Origin: Pseudomonas maumuensis
GTDB lineage: Bacteria > Pseudomonadota > Gammaproteobacteria > Pseudomonadales > Pseudomonadaceae
DNA: 64,000 bases
NCBI RefSeq assembly: GCF_019139675.1
Contig: NZ_CP077077.1
Coordinates: 1,364,001-1,428,000, forward strand
Direction: 5' to 3'
A program made the translations under genes and the position numbers. The notes beneath the pieces were generated by a model. It did not search any database and was not told where the DNA came from. It saw nothing but the letters and a program-made list of their open reading frames with translations. Of this stretch, positions 17,682 to 26,624 are shown one piece after another; positions within the stretch are counted from its first letter, which is position 1; every line of letters begins with the position of its first letter.

Positions 17682-18746
17682 ATGTCCTTGCGCAAGATCA
17701 TCCACATTGATTGTGACTGCTTCTACGCCGCCATCGAGATGCGCGATGACCCGCGCCTGGTCGGTCGCCCCATGGCCGTGGGTGGACAGCCAGGTCAGCG
17801 TGGCGTGATCGCCACCTGTAACTACGAGGCGCGCGCCTATGGCGTGCGTTCGGCGATGGCATCGGGGCATGCCATGAAGCTGTGCCCCGACCTGGAAATC
17901 GTCAAGCCGCGTTTCGAGGCTTACCGTGAGGCGTCCCGCGAGATTCATGCGATCTTTCGCGACTACACCGAGCTGATCGAACCGCTGTCGCTGGACGAGG
18001 CTTACCTGGATGTCAGTGACAGCCAATGGTTTGCCGGCAGCGCGACGCGCATTGCCGAGGACATTCGCCGTCGGGTCGCCCAGCAACTGCATATCACGGT
18101 GTCCGCAGGCGTGGCACCGAACAAGTTCCTGGCCAAGATCGCCAGCGATTGGCGCAAGCCCAATGGGTTGTTCGTCATCACCCCGGACCAAGTGGAGGAG
18201 TTCGTCGCGGCTTTGCCGGTTGCCCGCTTGCATGGCGTGGGCAAGGTGACGGCGGATAAGCTTTCGCGATTGGGGATCGATACTTGCCTGTCATTGCGCG
18301 ACTGGTCGAGGCTGGCGCTGGTGCGCGAATTTGGCAGCTTCGGCGAGCGCTTGTGGGGGCTGGCGCGAGGGATCGACGAGCGTGCGGTGCACAATGACAG
18401 TCGGCGGCAGTCGGTCAGCGTCGAGAACACCTACGACCAGGACTTGCCTGACCTGAGCAGTTGCCTGGAAAAGCTGCCTGACCTGCTCGCCAGCCTGAAT
18501 GAGCGGATTGCGCGCATGGATAGCAGCTATCGGCCCGACAAGCCTTTCGTCAAGGTCAAGTTCCATGACTTCAGCCAGACCACGCTGGAGCAGGCGGGGG
18601 CGGGGCGAGACCTGGAGAGCTACAGGCAGTTGCTCAGCCAGGCGTTTGCCCGAGGTGGCAAGCCGGTACGGTTGCTGGGGGTAGGGGTGAGGCTGCGGGA
18701 CCTGCGTGGGGCGCTTGAACAGTTGGAGTTGTTTCGGGACTTATAA
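17682..18746 (+). CDS. dinB: DNA polymerase IV (DinB)
   Basis: This 354-residue Y-family translesion polymerase has the palm motif HIDCDCFYAAIE (Asp10) and SLDEAYLDV (Asp105, Glu106), the three metal-binding residues. A helix-hairpin-helix region (LPVARLHGVGKVTADKL) and the little-finger domain follow. No beta-clamp motif is certain, though the end (ALEQLELF) resembles the usual C-terminal clamp peptide. The ATG at 17682 matches the family start MSLRKIIHIDCDCF. It is a single-gene unit with a LexA box before it and a terminator after it. Confidence 0.97.
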   Translation: MSLRKIIHIDCDCFYAAIEMRDDPRLVGRPMAVGGQPGQRGVIATCNYEARAYGVRSAMASGHAMKLCPDLEIVKPRFEAYREASREIHAIFRDYTELIEPLSLDEAYLDVSDSQWFAGSATRIAEDIRRRVAQQLHITVSAGVAPNKFLAKIASDWRKPNGLFVITPDQVEEFVAALPVARLHGVGKVTADKLSRLGIDTCLSLRDWSRLALVREFGSFGERLWGLARGIDERAVHNDSRRQSVSVENTYDQDLPDLSSCLEKLPDLLASLNERIARMDSSYRPDKPFVKVKFHDFSQTTLEQAGAGRDLESYRQLLSQAFARGGKPVRLLGVGVRLRDLRGALEQLELFRDL

Positions 18747-18751
18747 AGAAG

Positions 18752-18780
18752 AAGGGGCCGCATAAGCGGCCCCTTTCGTT
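18752..18780. terminator. Bidirectional terminator between dinB and the lipoprotein gene
   Basis: AAGGGGCCGC (18752-18761) and GCGGCCCCTT (18766-18775) form a 10-bp stem with an ATAA loop, followed by TCGTTTT on the plus strand and TTCTTC on the minus strand. It serves two convergent genes. Confidence 0.88.
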
Positions 18781-19734
18781 TTACTGCATGCCCGGATCGG
18801 CAACCAGCCGCCCGGTGGCCTTGGTCAGTGCCTGCAGAAACTCCTGCTGCAGCTCCGGGTCGTTGCGCGTCAGTTCGATCAGGCTCTGTTCGAGTTCGCT
18901 GGCTTCTTCTTCAAGGCCCAGTTCCGACAGGCGCTTGACCCGATGTACCCACTGGCCGACATCGTCGTCCTCGAGGTCATCGAAGATCAGCTCATGGGCC
19001 TCGAGCAGCTTGCCGCGCAGGTTACCGCTGACCAGCAGGCTGGCATCGCCTCGTACCTGGTTTTCCTCATCCACCACCTGCAGGTGCAAGGTGCCAATAT
19101 GGTTGAGGTTCTGCTCGGAGAACGGGCTGTCGAGCAGGTTCAGGCGCAGTACGCCATGTTTGTCAGTGGTCAGCTCGTGGGTCATCTTGCCGGCCTTGAC
19201 CTCGACCAGGCGCTCGTTCCACGGCAGGCTGATGGACTCTTCGCGCTTGCCCTTCTCGACCTCGTCGATGCCCGCCAGGTTCTGCTGGGCACGGCCGTTG
19301 GACGGTACGTTCATGAACGGGTTGACGCCCGCCACGCCATAGCTCAGCCAGTCGTGAGTGACGCTGTCCGGCAGGTTGCCCAAGGTGAACACGTTGGCCA
19401 CGTTGGCGCCGATGCCCGCCACCACGGCCACCGCGCCCAGCGGGATCTCGTAGATCTCCCGCCAGGGTTGGTAGGGGGTGTAGCGGTCGTAGCGGCGGGT
19501 CACTTCGAACTCGGTGACTTCGAAACGCTTGAGCTCATGAATGCGCACGCGCCGCTGCGGAAGCTCCATCACCTTCGGCTCGCCGACATCGATCTGCAGA
19601 CTGTGCTCGAGCAGTTTGCGCTCGACGCGCTCCTCATGGTCGCTGCGCTGGGACATCTGGTTGGCGCAGCCGCCGAGGAGCAGGGCGCCGCACAGTGCGG
19701 CACCCCCCAGGGTGTAGGTACTTCGCTTGGACAT
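18781..19734 (-). CDS. Putative outer-membrane lipoprotein
   Basis: This 317-residue protein has a lipoprotein signal (MSKRSTYTLGGAALCGALLL, lipobox LLGGC with Cys near residue 23). Asn or Ala, rather than Asp, near the lipid Cys (CANQ) suggests sorting to the outer membrane. The mature part has a hydrophobic stretch (IPLGAVAVVAGIGANVANVFTLG) and an acidic, Glu-rich C-terminal helix region. I do not recognise a function. The ATG at 19734 is preferred over a GTG two codons earlier. It starts 22 bp after the proS stop, so it is probably cotranscribed with proS. Confidence 0.78.
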   Translation of the reverse strand: MSKRSTYTLGGAALCGALLLGGCANQMSQRSDHEERVERKLLEHSLQIDVGEPKVMELPQRRVRIHELKRFEVTEFEVTRRYDRYTPYQPWREIYEIPLGAVAVVAGIGANVANVFTLGNLPDSVTHDWLSYGVAGVNPFMNVPSNGRAQQNLAGIDEVEKGKREESISLPWNERLVEVKAGKMTHELTTDKHGVLRLNLLDSPFSEQNLNHIGTLHLQVVDEENQVRGDASLLVSGNLRGKLLEAHELIFDDLEDDDVGQWVHRVKRLSELGLEEEASELEQSLIELTRNDPELQQEFLQALTKATGRLVADPGMQ

Positions 19735-19755
19735 GGTCACTCGCGTAACGGGTTA

Positions 19756-21471
19756 TCAGCGGCGGATGCGGGCCTGCAGGAAGGTCAGCACTTCATTGAG
19801 CGGCAGTGCCTGGGCCTCCGACTCGGTGCGGTGCTTGTACTCCAGGTTGCCATCGGCCAGGCCGCGGTCGCTGACGACGATGCGGTGTGGGATGCCGATC
19901 AGCTCCATGTCGGCGAACTTGATGCCGGGGCTGGTTTTCTTGTCGCGGTCGTCCAGCAGGACTTCGAAACCTGCGGCGGTCAGTTCGGCGTAGAGCTTGT
20001 CGGTAGCCTCACGGACCACATCGGTTTCGTAGCGCAGCGGCACCAGGGCGATCTGGAACGGGGCCAGGGCGTCGTTCCAGATGATGCCCTTGTCGTCGTG
20101 GTTCTGCTCGATGGCGGCGGCGACCACGCGGGACACGCCGATGCCGTAGCAGCCCATCGACAGCACGACGGGTTTGCCGTTCTCACCCAGCACCTGGCAC
20201 TTGAGTGCTTCGCTGTATTTGGTGCCGAGCTGGAAGATGTGGCCGACTTCGATGCCGCGCTTGATCACCAGCGTACCCTGGCCGTCCGGGCTCGGGTCGC
20301 CCTCGACCACGTTGCGCAGGTCGGCGACCTGTGGAACCGGCAGGTCGCGTTCCCAGTTGACGCCGAAGTAGTGCTTGTCGTCGATGTTGGCGCCGATGCC
20401 GAAGTCGCTCATCAGGGCGACCGAGCGGTCGATGATGCACTCCAGCGGCAGGTTCAGCGGGCCCAGGGAACCGGCGCCGGCACCGATGGCGGCGCGCAGC
20501 TCGGCGTCGCTGGCCATCACCAGCGGGTCGGCGACCTGCTCCAGCTTGGTGGCCTTGATTTCGTTGAGCTCGTGGTCGCCACGGACGATCAGCGCGACCA
20601 GCTTGCCTTCCTCGGCACCATGCACGATCAGGGTCTTGACGGTCTTCTCGATCGCCAAGCCGAAGTTTTCCACCAGTTGTGCGATGGTCTTGGCGTCCGG
20701 GGTATCGACCAGGCGCAGCTCTTCGGTCGGCGCCGGGCGCACGGTTTCGCGCGGAATGGCCTCGGCCTTCTCGATGTTGGCGGCGTAATCGGAGCTGTCG
20801 CTGAAGATCACGTCGTCCTCGCCGGAAGAGGCGAGCACGTGGAATTCGTGGGAGTAGCTGCCGCCGATCGAACCGGTATCGGCCTGCACCGGACGGAAGT
20901 CCAGGCCCAGGCGGGTGAAGATGTTGGAGTACGCCAGGTGCATGCGGTCGTAGGTTTCCTGCAGGGAAGCCTGGTCGGCATGGAAGGAGTAGGCGTCCTT
21001 CATGATGAATTCGCGGCCGCGCATAAGGCCGAAGCGCGGACGGATCTCGTCGCGGAACTTGGTCTGGATCTGGAACATGTTCAGCGGCAGTTGCTTGTAG
21101 CTGGACAGCTCGTTGCGCGCCAGGTCGGTGATGACCTCTTCGTGGGTCGGGCCGACGCAGAATTCGCGCTGGTGGCGGTCTTTCAGGCGCAGCAGCTCGG
21201 GGCCGTACTGCTCCCAGCGGCCGGATTCCTGCCACAGTTCAGCCGGCTGGATGCTCGGCATCAGCACCTCAAGGGCACCGGCGGCGGTCATTTCCTCGCG
21301 CACCACGGCTTCGACCTTGCGCATTACCCGCAGGCCCATCGGCAGCCAGGTGTACAGGCCGGAGGCCAGTTTGCGGATCATGCCGGCGCGCAGCATGAGC
21401 TGGTGGCTGATGACCACTGCATCGGCCGGGGTTTCTTTCTGGGTGGCGAGCAAATATTGACTGGTGCGCAT
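19756..21471 (-). CDS. proS: Prolyl-tRNA synthetase
   Basis: This 571-residue class II synthetase charges tRNA-Pro. It has the bacterial-type start [18 protein letters not shown], the catalytic core with motif 2 ([17 protein letters not shown]) and a long editing insertion between motifs 2 and 3 that clears mischarged Ala-tRNA-Pro, then the anticodon-binding domain at the C-terminus. The length equals the standard bacterial form. The ATG at 21471 is chosen; upstream in-frame codons up to 21513 do not belong to the family. Confidence 0.97.
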   Translation of the reverse strand: MRTSQYLLATQKETPADAVVISHQLMLRAGMIRKLASGLYTWLPMGLRVMRKVEAVVREEMTAAGALEVLMPSIQPAELWQESGRWEQYGPELLRLKDRHQREFCVGPTHEEVITDLARNELSSYKQLPLNMFQIQTKFRDEIRPRFGLMRGREFIMKDAYSFHADQASLQETYDRMHLAYSNIFTRLGLDFRPVQADTGSIGGSYSHEFHVLASSGEDDVIFSDSSDYAANIEKAEAIPRETVRPAPTEELRLVDTPDAKTIAQLVENFGLAIEKTVKTLIVHGAEEGKLVALIVRGDHELNEIKATKLEQVADPLVMASDAELRAAIGAGAGSLGPLNLPLECIIDRSVALMSDFGIGANIDDKHYFGVNWERDLPVPQVADLRNVVEGDPSPDGQGTLVIKRGIEVGHIFQLGTKYSEALKCQVLGENGKPVVLSMGCYGIGVSRVVAAAIEQNHDDKGIIWNDALAPFQIALVPLRYETDVVREATDKLYAELTAAGFEVLLDDRDKKTSPGIKFADMELIGIPHRIVVSDRGLADGNLEYKHRTESEAQALPLNEVLTFLQARIRR

Positions 21472-21576
21472 GGTGGGCCGTGTCGATTGCCTGAATGTGA
21501 AATGACCCCGCATTGTACGGGGGCGGAACGAAAGCGTACAGAATGCAGCAGTCAGGCTTTTCTGTCAGCCAGGAAA

Positions 21577-21598
21577 AAGCCCGGCGATTGCCGGGCTT
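21577..21598 (-). terminator. Terminator of the OprD-family gene
   Basis: AAGCCCGGC (21577-21585) pairs with GCCGGGCTT (21590-21598) over a GATT loop. Read on the minus strand it ends TTTTTCC, 31 bp after the porin stop codon. Confidence 0.88.
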
Positions 21599-21628
21599 CT
21601 TCATATGCAGAGCGATGCAAGCACAGGC

Positions 21629-22945
21629 TTACAGGATGCTCAGCGGGTACTCGACGATCAGGCGCAGTTCGTCCAGCGACGGAGAACCGTAGTAGACACC
21701 GTCGGCGGAGCGGTAGGTGGCTTGGCGCACACGGAAGCTCAGATCCTTGGCAGGTCCTTCCTGCAGTACGTACTTGATGTCGATATCGCGTTCCCATTCC
21801 TTGCCGTTGGTGGTGCCGGCAACGTTGGCATCGCTACCGCGAGCGTAGCGAGTCATGAAGGTCAGGCCCGGGATGCCGTACTCGGCAAAGTTCAAGTCGT
21901 AGCGGGCTTGCCAGGATTTCTCGTCTTCGGCGTTGAAGTCGGAGCGAGCAATCGAGTTGGCCAGGAACACTGTGCCGCCGCCGTCGATGCCGTAAGCGTA
22001 GTCGCCATCGCCGGTGACCTTCTGGTAGGCGAGGGTGAAGGTGTGCGCGCCTACGTTATAGGCGGCCGAGAGGCTGAAGGCCCGGTTGTCGAGCTTGTCG
22101 CCATCGAACGCTTTGACGTTGGCGGCACCGCTGCTCTTGGTGTCGTAGATGTTGAAGTCGAATACCAAGCCTTGTTTATCGGACAGCGGTACTGCCCAGT
22201 TCACGTTGGCGTAGTATTTGCGCCAGTAGTCTTCGACCTTGGAGTAGTAGAGGCTGGTGCTCAGTCCGTCAGTGATGGCGTAAGTGCCGCCGAAGATGTT
22301 CGCCTCGGTCAGGCCGCCGTTCTTGATACCCGCATCGTTGCGACCGCGGATACTGTCCTTGTAGCTCTGGGCTTGTGCGTCGAGGCGGGTGAAATGCCCC
22401 GCGTTGAGCTCAAGGCCCTCGATTTCCTTGCTGGTCAGCAGGAAACCTTCGGCGGCTTCAGGCAACAGACGGCTGTCATCAGTGGCGAAGACTGGCAGCG
22501 CAGTGAACTGGCCGCCGAATTTCAGCACGGTGTTGGAGATGCGGGCTTTTACTGCGCCGTAGCCCTTGGAGTAGTTATCTTCCGGGCGGCCTTCGGAGTC
22601 GACCGGGAACAAGCCGGTGTTGGTAGTGCCGCGGCCACCATCAAGCTTGATGCCCAGCAGGCCGATGGCGTCGACGCCAACGCCGACGGTGCCTTGGGTG
22701 AAGCCGGACTCGAAGGTGCCGATGAAGCCTTGACCCCACTCGGCTTGACGGCTCTGACGTGCGCCGGTGTCCGGATCACGGTCGTCATTGCGGCGGTCGC
22801 GACTGAAATACAGGTTGCGCATTTTCACGTTCAGCTTGCTGTCGTCGACGAAACCCTTGGACTCGTCTTGCGACGAGGCGACAGCCAGCTGCGAAGTCCC
22901 TGCCGCTACGGCCAGGGCGATCATGCTCCACTTCATCACGCGCAT
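21629..22945 (-). CDS. OprD-family outer membrane porin
   Basis: This 438-residue outer-membrane beta-barrel has a Sec signal peptide (MRVMKWSMIALAVAAG, cut near AVA-SSQ) and then the OprD family start (FVDDSKLNVKMRNLYFSRD). The C-terminal residues VEYPLSIL contain the alternating pattern of a last barrel strand, though the final residue is Leu rather than the usual Phe. The family takes up basic amino acids, small carboxylates or aromatic acids; the substrate cannot be assigned. It has its own terminator and a long upstream region (about 760 bp) that suggests complex regulation. Confidence 0.92.
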   Translation of the reverse strand: MRVMKWSMIALAVAAGTSQLAVASSQDESKGFVDDSKLNVKMRNLYFSRDRRNDDRDPDTGARQSRQAEWGQGFIGTFESGFTQGTVGVGVDAIGLLGIKLDGGRGTTNTGLFPVDSEGRPEDNYSKGYGAVKARISNTVLKFGGQFTALPVFATDDSRLLPEAAEGFLLTSKEIEGLELNAGHFTRLDAQAQSYKDSIRGRNDAGIKNGGLTEANIFGGTYAITDGLSTSLYYSKVEDYWRKYYANVNWAVPLSDKQGLVFDFNIYDTKSSGAANVKAFDGDKLDNRAFSLSAAYNVGAHTFTLAYQKVTGDGDYAYGIDGGGTVFLANSIARSDFNAEDEKSWQARYDLNFAEYGIPGLTFMTRYARGSDANVAGTTNGKEWERDIDIKYVLQEGPAKDLSFRVRQATYRSADGVYYGSPSLDELRLIVEYPLSIL

Positions 22946-23705
22946 CGTGATTTGCTCCTTTGGTTTTTAGGAAGAGTACCGCCGCACCCAAGTGTTTTAG
23001 TTATAGGGCCGGCTCTTTCTTGTTATGTCGGCGAAAATGTATATCACGCTGACTATTCTTGGCGATATGGGCAGAACAACCTTTCGGTAACTTTATGGCC
23101 ATGTCGCTGTCAGTTGTCTCCATGTCGCAAATCACGCCTGTCATATAAAGGCGTACAACGCCAGCGCTGTCTCGAAACCGTCATTTTTGTATAAATACAA
23201 AGTACGGCTTGTGAAACTCCCTGGTTTATCCGATGCCGCTGTTGTTATTTGTCGCGTTCACCCGGCAATGCAGGGGTCGTGCCGACTTGGCGTGAAACGA
23301 ATGCAACAAGCGTGCTCAAAATTGCGAACGGTTGATGAAATTTTCACATTCACCCCGGAAGGGGTTGGAAAACCTCCGCAAACATGGGCTGCGACCGGTT
23401 TGGCGGTGGCTCACGGTCATGCTTTGGGTTCGCGTGTGAAGCTGCCTTCCAAGTCAAGGTGTTACCGACGATTGTTTATCCTGGCTGTTTTATGTGACGG
23501 ATGTGGGGTGGCGTTCTGACGAGCGGCATCATTTTGGTGCGAAAAGTAGCGGAGTGTTACCGAGGCGGGGCGTTGATGTTGTCATTCGCGTGCTACACAC
23601 GGCTCGCCCGGTGTCGGCGGATGTGGTGAAGGCCGAAGCGGAGTATCCTTGCGCACCTGTGCCCGACCGATTGGAAGGGCTGTATCGCTAGTAAGGAGGT
23701 TTGCC
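22946..23705. other. Long gene-free region between the porin and HIT genes
   Basis: This 760-bp divergent intergenic region is visibly richer in A/T than its flanks. Short open frames (for example 23187-23519) are present, but their products look random and have no ribosome site. The one clear element is a perfect inverted repeat at 23186-23201. The region must contain the porin promoter and, near 23600-23690, that of the HIT gene. Confidence 0.6.
23186..23201. promoter_or_regulatory. Perfect inverted repeat TTTGTAT-AA-ATACAAA
   Basis: Seven-base arms separated by two bases, in the A/T-rich part of the region, 241 bp upstream of the porin start. The GTAT...ATAC core with A/T flanks is of the general type bound by GntR-like dimers, but the assignment is a guess. 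Confidence 0.4.
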
Positions 23706-24125
23706 GTGTTCACCCTCGATTCACGCCTGCAGGAAGATTCCCTGGTACTGGGCGACCTGCCGCTGTGCCGCCTGCTGCTGAGCAAGGATGCCAACTATCC
23801 GTGGTTCATTCTGGTGCCGCGTCGCGCCGATATCACCGAAGTGTTCGAACTCGAGGACGCGGACCAGCAGCAGTTGTGGGTCGAGACGGGTGCCCTGGCC
23901 GAGGCGTTGAAGGATGCCTTCGCCGCCGACAAGATGAACGTCGCGGCTTTGGGCAATGTGGTCAGCCAGCTGCACATGCATGTGATCGTGCGCCATCGCG
24001 GCGATGCAGCCTGGCCCGCCCCGGTTTGGGGCAAGGTAGCGGCCATCGGCTACACCCAGGAACAGCTCGACGTTATTCGCCAGCAAGTGCGCGCGCTACT
24101 GGGCGAGAGCTTCAAGGAGGCTTGA
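23706..24125 (+). CDS. HIT-family nucleotide hydrolase-like protein
   Basis: This 139-residue histidine-triad protein would be expected to hydrolyse or transfer nucleotidyl groups. The motif reads [13 protein letters not shown], so the first two histidines (including the usual catalytic one) are present, while the third canonical position is Ile; this variant fits a subgroup of proteobacterial HIT proteins. The GTG at 23706 has a near-perfect ribosome site (AAGGAGGT, 6-13 bases upstream), which decides the start. slyX follows after 2 bp, so the two are cotranslated. Confidence 0.9.
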   Translation: MFTLDSRLQEDSLVLGDLPLCRLLLSKDANYPWFILVPRRADITEVFELEDADQQQLWVETGALAEALKDAFAADKMNVAALGNVVSQLHMHVIVRHRGDAAWPAPVWGKVAAIGYTQEQLDVIRQQVRALLGESFKEA

Positions 24126-24127
24126 GG

Positions 24128-24340
24128 ATGTCGCAGGAACTGGAAATGCGCATGATCGAGCTGGAGACCCGCCAGGCCTTTCAGGATGACAGCTTGCAGG
24201 CGCTCAATGATGTGATTGTCGAACAGAGTCGAGTGATCGAGCGCTTGCAATTGCAGATGGCGGAGCTGATCAAGCGCTATGAGGAAATGGCCGGCCAGCA
24301 GGGCGGCGGAGAAGAGGAAGCGCCGCCGCCTCACTATTGA
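24128..24340 (+). CDS. slyX: SlyX family protein
   Basis: This 70-residue protein is a short coiled coil (heptad-like [20 protein letters not shown] then [16 protein letters not shown]) ending in PPPHY, the pattern of SlyX proteins, whose function is unknown. The start ATG at 24128 lies 2 bp after the HIT stop; AGGAGG inside the HIT end serves as its ribosome site. Confidence 0.9.
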   Translation: MSQELEMRMIELETRQAFQDDSLQALNDVIVEQSRVIERLQLQMAELIKRYEEMAGQQGGGEEEAPPPHY

Positions 24341-24358
24341 GACGGCGGCGACAAAGGT

Positions 24359-24952
24359 TCAGCGGCGCGCGACGGCGACTACGTCTTCGGCCTGCAGGCC
24401 TTTGTCGCGATGCATCACCGAGAACTCCACGCGCTGGCCTTCGACCAGCACCCGGTGGCCTTCGCCGCGGATGGCGCGAAAATGCACGAAGATATCGTCA
24501 CCGGAATCGCGGGAGATGAAACCGAAGCCCTTGGAGGTGTTGAACCACTTAACGGTACCGGTATCGCGCTGGCCGGCGTCCTGCGGATTGCCTTGGCTGG
24601 CGCGGGCCTTTCGCGTGCCGCGAACGAAGCCGGCTACCAGGTGCAGCACGCTGGCGAGGACGGCGCAGGCCAGTGCTGGCAGGTTGCCAAGCTCTGGGCG
24701 AGCGAGCAGGGTGAGGATCTGCAGTACCACGGCCACGACCAGCAGGATGCTGGCGGCGTGTTGCAGCTGCTGGCGCATGCCTTTGTAGTATTGCGGCAGT
24801 ACGGGGGCGATCACCAGGTTAAGCAGGCCGAGCAGCGCCAGGTAGACAGCCTCGGGTTGTTGCAGGAAGGGTGTCGCGTCAGTTTTCAGGGTGGGTATGA
24901 GCGATAGCAGCAAAGCCGCCACGCCCGTCACCAGATGGACGATCTTGAACAT
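24359..24952 (-). CDS. Membrane protein with C-terminal cold-shock domain
   Basis: This 197-residue protein joins four hydrophobic segments (about residues 4-20, 35-55, 66-86 and 92-110) to a C-terminal cold-shock domain (residues about 132-196) with both RNA-binding motifs: KGFGFI and DIFVHF after GTVKWFN. The domain should face the cytoplasm and bind single-stranded RNA or DNA close to the membrane. The ATG at 24952 begins [16 protein letters not shown]; longer open frames upstream are not family-like. The function of such fusions is not established. It converges on slyX and is divergent from the dps-like gene. Confidence 0.82.
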   Translation of the reverse strand: MFKIVHLVTGVAALLLSLIPTLKTDATPFLQQPEAVYLALLGLLNLVIAPVLPQYYKGMRQQLQHAASILLVVAVVLQILTLLARPELGNLPALACAVLASVLHLVAGFVRGTRKARASQGNPQDAGQRDTGTVKWFNTSKGFGFISRDSGDDIFVHFRAIRGEGHRVLVEGQRVEFSVMHRDKGLQAEDVVAVARR

Positions 24953-25232
24953 TGGGTTTGGCTCACGTTGATAAGGCCGATCACAGGATGAGCTGGTCGC
25001 ACGGTGCGCGTGAACGGTAGGCGCGAAAACGTGGCGGTCCAGCCTATGCACCCGGCACTGACAATCCGCACGGGTGGCACGCTGCCTATTTAACAGCAAA
25101 GGCGGGGGCTTCTCAAACCGATTGGCGCCGGCGGCTGTCCATGCTGCCTTGTGCCGCATGCGCCGACAGGCAACTCTTGTTAGAGTGTTTGCTGCCCGCT
25201 TGATGATCAAGCCTTATGGAAAGGGGAGCTTC

Positions 25233-25706
25233 ATGGCAATCGATATCGGTATCAGTGAAGAAGATCGCAAGTCCATCGTCGATGGATTGTCCCGCCTGTT
25301 GTCGGATACTTATGTGCTGTATCTGAAAACCCATAACTTCCATTGGAACGTCACCGGTCCGTCGTTCCGTACCTTGCACCTGATGTTCGAGGAGCAATAC
25401 AACGAACTGGCGCTGGCGGTCGACTCGATTGCCGAGCGTATACGTGCTCTCGGCTTCCCTGCGCCGGGCTCCTATGCTTTCTATGCCCGCCATTCATCGA
25501 TCAAGGAAGAGGAAGGCGTGCCGCCTGCCGAGGAAATGATCCGCCAGCTTGTGCAGGGGCAGGAGGCTGTGGTGCGTACCGCCCGCAGTATCTTCCCGGT
25601 GGTGGACAAGGTCAGCGACGAGCCGACCGCCGACCTGCTGACCCAGCGCATGCAGGTGCATGAGAAAACGGCGTGGATGCTTCGGGTTCTGCTCGACGGC
25701 AACTGA
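25233..25706 (+). CDS. Dps-like ferritin
   Basis: This 157-residue protein belongs to the Dps family of dodecameric ferritin-like proteins that oxidise iron with peroxide and protect DNA in stress or stationary phase. It has the four-helix pattern with [11 protein letters not shown] and [11 protein letters not shown], which carry the inter-subunit ferroxidase histidines and acids. The N-terminus is short and not Lys-rich, so DNA binding is uncertain. The start ATG at 25233 follows GGGGAG. It stands alone. A weak hairpin (25733-25758) follows without a T-run. Confidence 0.9.
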   Translation: MAIDIGISEEDRKSIVDGLSRLLSDTYVLYLKTHNFHWNVTGPSFRTLHLMFEEQYNELALAVDSIAERIRALGFPAPGSYAFYARHSSIKEEEGVPPAEEMIRQLVQGQEAVVRTARSIFPVVDKVSDEPTADLLTQRMQVHEKTAWMLRVLLDGN

Positions 25707-25973
25707 TTACCGCTTGACCCCAATAAAACCGGGCCCGACACCTTCAGTGGTGGCGGGCTCGCGTGTTTGCGGGGAAGGCTTTGCCGCTGCTATCCGTAAG
25801 GTCGGTTGGCGCTTCATGAGGCACGAGGATCCGTTCGCACGGCGAATGGCGGAGTGGTTTCGTGTTGATGGAGCGGTGCGGTGGACAACCCGATGCGCGG
25901 TGGTGACGGTAATGCAAGGAGCAGGCAGGGCGCGGGCAGTCCCCGCATCGATCCGTTCAGGCGGGATTTCGAC

Positions 25974-26219
25974 ATGGCGCAGGCGGGGCCTGTGTCGCGC
26001 TCGGTAAGGCTTAACGGTTTTGCCACCTGTCTGCGTCTGGAGGTGGTGTATTGGCGCATCCTGGAGCGCATCGCCCAGGCCAATCGCTGTTCGGTGAGCG
26101 CGGTGCTTTCCTATGTGGACCGCGAGGTACATCTGCGCCATGGTGGGGTGAGGAATTTCAGCGGGCTGGTCCGGGTGATCTGCGTCGCCTGGTTGCAGGA
26201 TGCGCGGGACATGCACTGA
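25974..26219 (+). CDS. Ribbon-helix-helix family small protein
   Basis: This 81-residue protein has the pattern SVRLNGFATCLRLEVVYWRILERIA...CSVSAVLSYVDREV, matching the RHH_4-type family (beta strand, then two helices), whose members are presumed DNA-binding dimers. An in-frame GTG at 25881 would add 31 low-complexity residues; both have modest ribosome sites (AGGCGGG before 25974), so the start is uncertain. It is followed by the promoter of the fmdB-aspS genes. No target is known. Confidence 0.65.
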   Translation: MAQAGPVSRSVRLNGFATCLRLEVVYWRILERIAQANRCSVSAVLSYVDREVHLRHGGVRNFSGLVRVICVAWLQDARDMH

Positions 26220-26250
26220 TCGCCGGGCTGCACAGCACTCCTTAACCATA

Positions 26251-26256
26251 TATAAT
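26251..26256 (+). promoter_or_regulatory. Candidate -10 box before the fmdB-like gene
   Basis: TATAAT sits in an A/T-rich island (CCATATATAATCC), 52 bp upstream of the FmdB-like start. No good -35 is visible 17 bp upstream (CTGCAC), so this is a -10 match only. Confidence 0.4.
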
Positions 26257-26308
26257 CCCGCTCTTTGCTGCCTTGGGCAGCGTGCGATGTGGTTGACGAG
26301 AGACACCC

Positions 26309-26530
26309 ATGCCCCTTTACGACTATCAATGTGCATCCTGCGAACACCGCATGGAGGTGTTGCAGAAGATCAGTGCCGCGCCGCTGACCGATTGCCCGGC
26401 GTGCCAGGCTCCGGCATTGAAGAAGCAACTGTCGGTCCCCGGCTTTCGCCTGAGCGGCAACGGCTGGTACGAGACCGATTTCAAGACCGGGGCGAAAAAG
26501 AATCTGGCAGGCGGCGACAAGGCCGACTGA
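26309..26530 (+). CDS. FmdB-family zinc ribbon protein
   Basis: This 73-residue protein begins MPLYDYQC and has two CxxC-type pairs (Cys8/Cys11 and Cys29/Cys32) that form the zinc ribbon of the FmdB/regulatory-protein family, named after a regulator of formamidase. The tail GNGWYETDFK is conserved in the family. Its role in Pseudomonas is unknown. It lies 94 bp upstream of aspS and is probably in the same transcript. Confidence 0.88.
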   Translation: MPLYDYQCASCEHRMEVLQKISAAPLTDCPACQAPALKKQLSVPGFRLSGNGWYETDFKTGAKKNLAGGDKAD

Positions 26531-26624
26531 GTTGAATTGCACCGACCAGGTCTTGCAGTATTAGCCCCTTGGGCGGCCAAGACCTCCACCGAACATACGA
26601 ATCACGAGAAGCGAAACCACGACC

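Noticed and set aside
18943-21777. A 944-codon open frame on the plus strand
   Set aside because: It runs antisense to proS and the lipoprotein gene and its product is Val/Gln/His-rich noise typical of the antisense of high-GC genes.
23187-23519. 110-codon frame in the porin upstream region
   Set aside because: No ribosome site, no coding bias at third positions and no recognisable protein pattern.
25733-25758. Hairpin after the Dps-like gene as a terminator
   Set aside because: The stem has an internal mismatch and no T-run follows, so termination is not supported.
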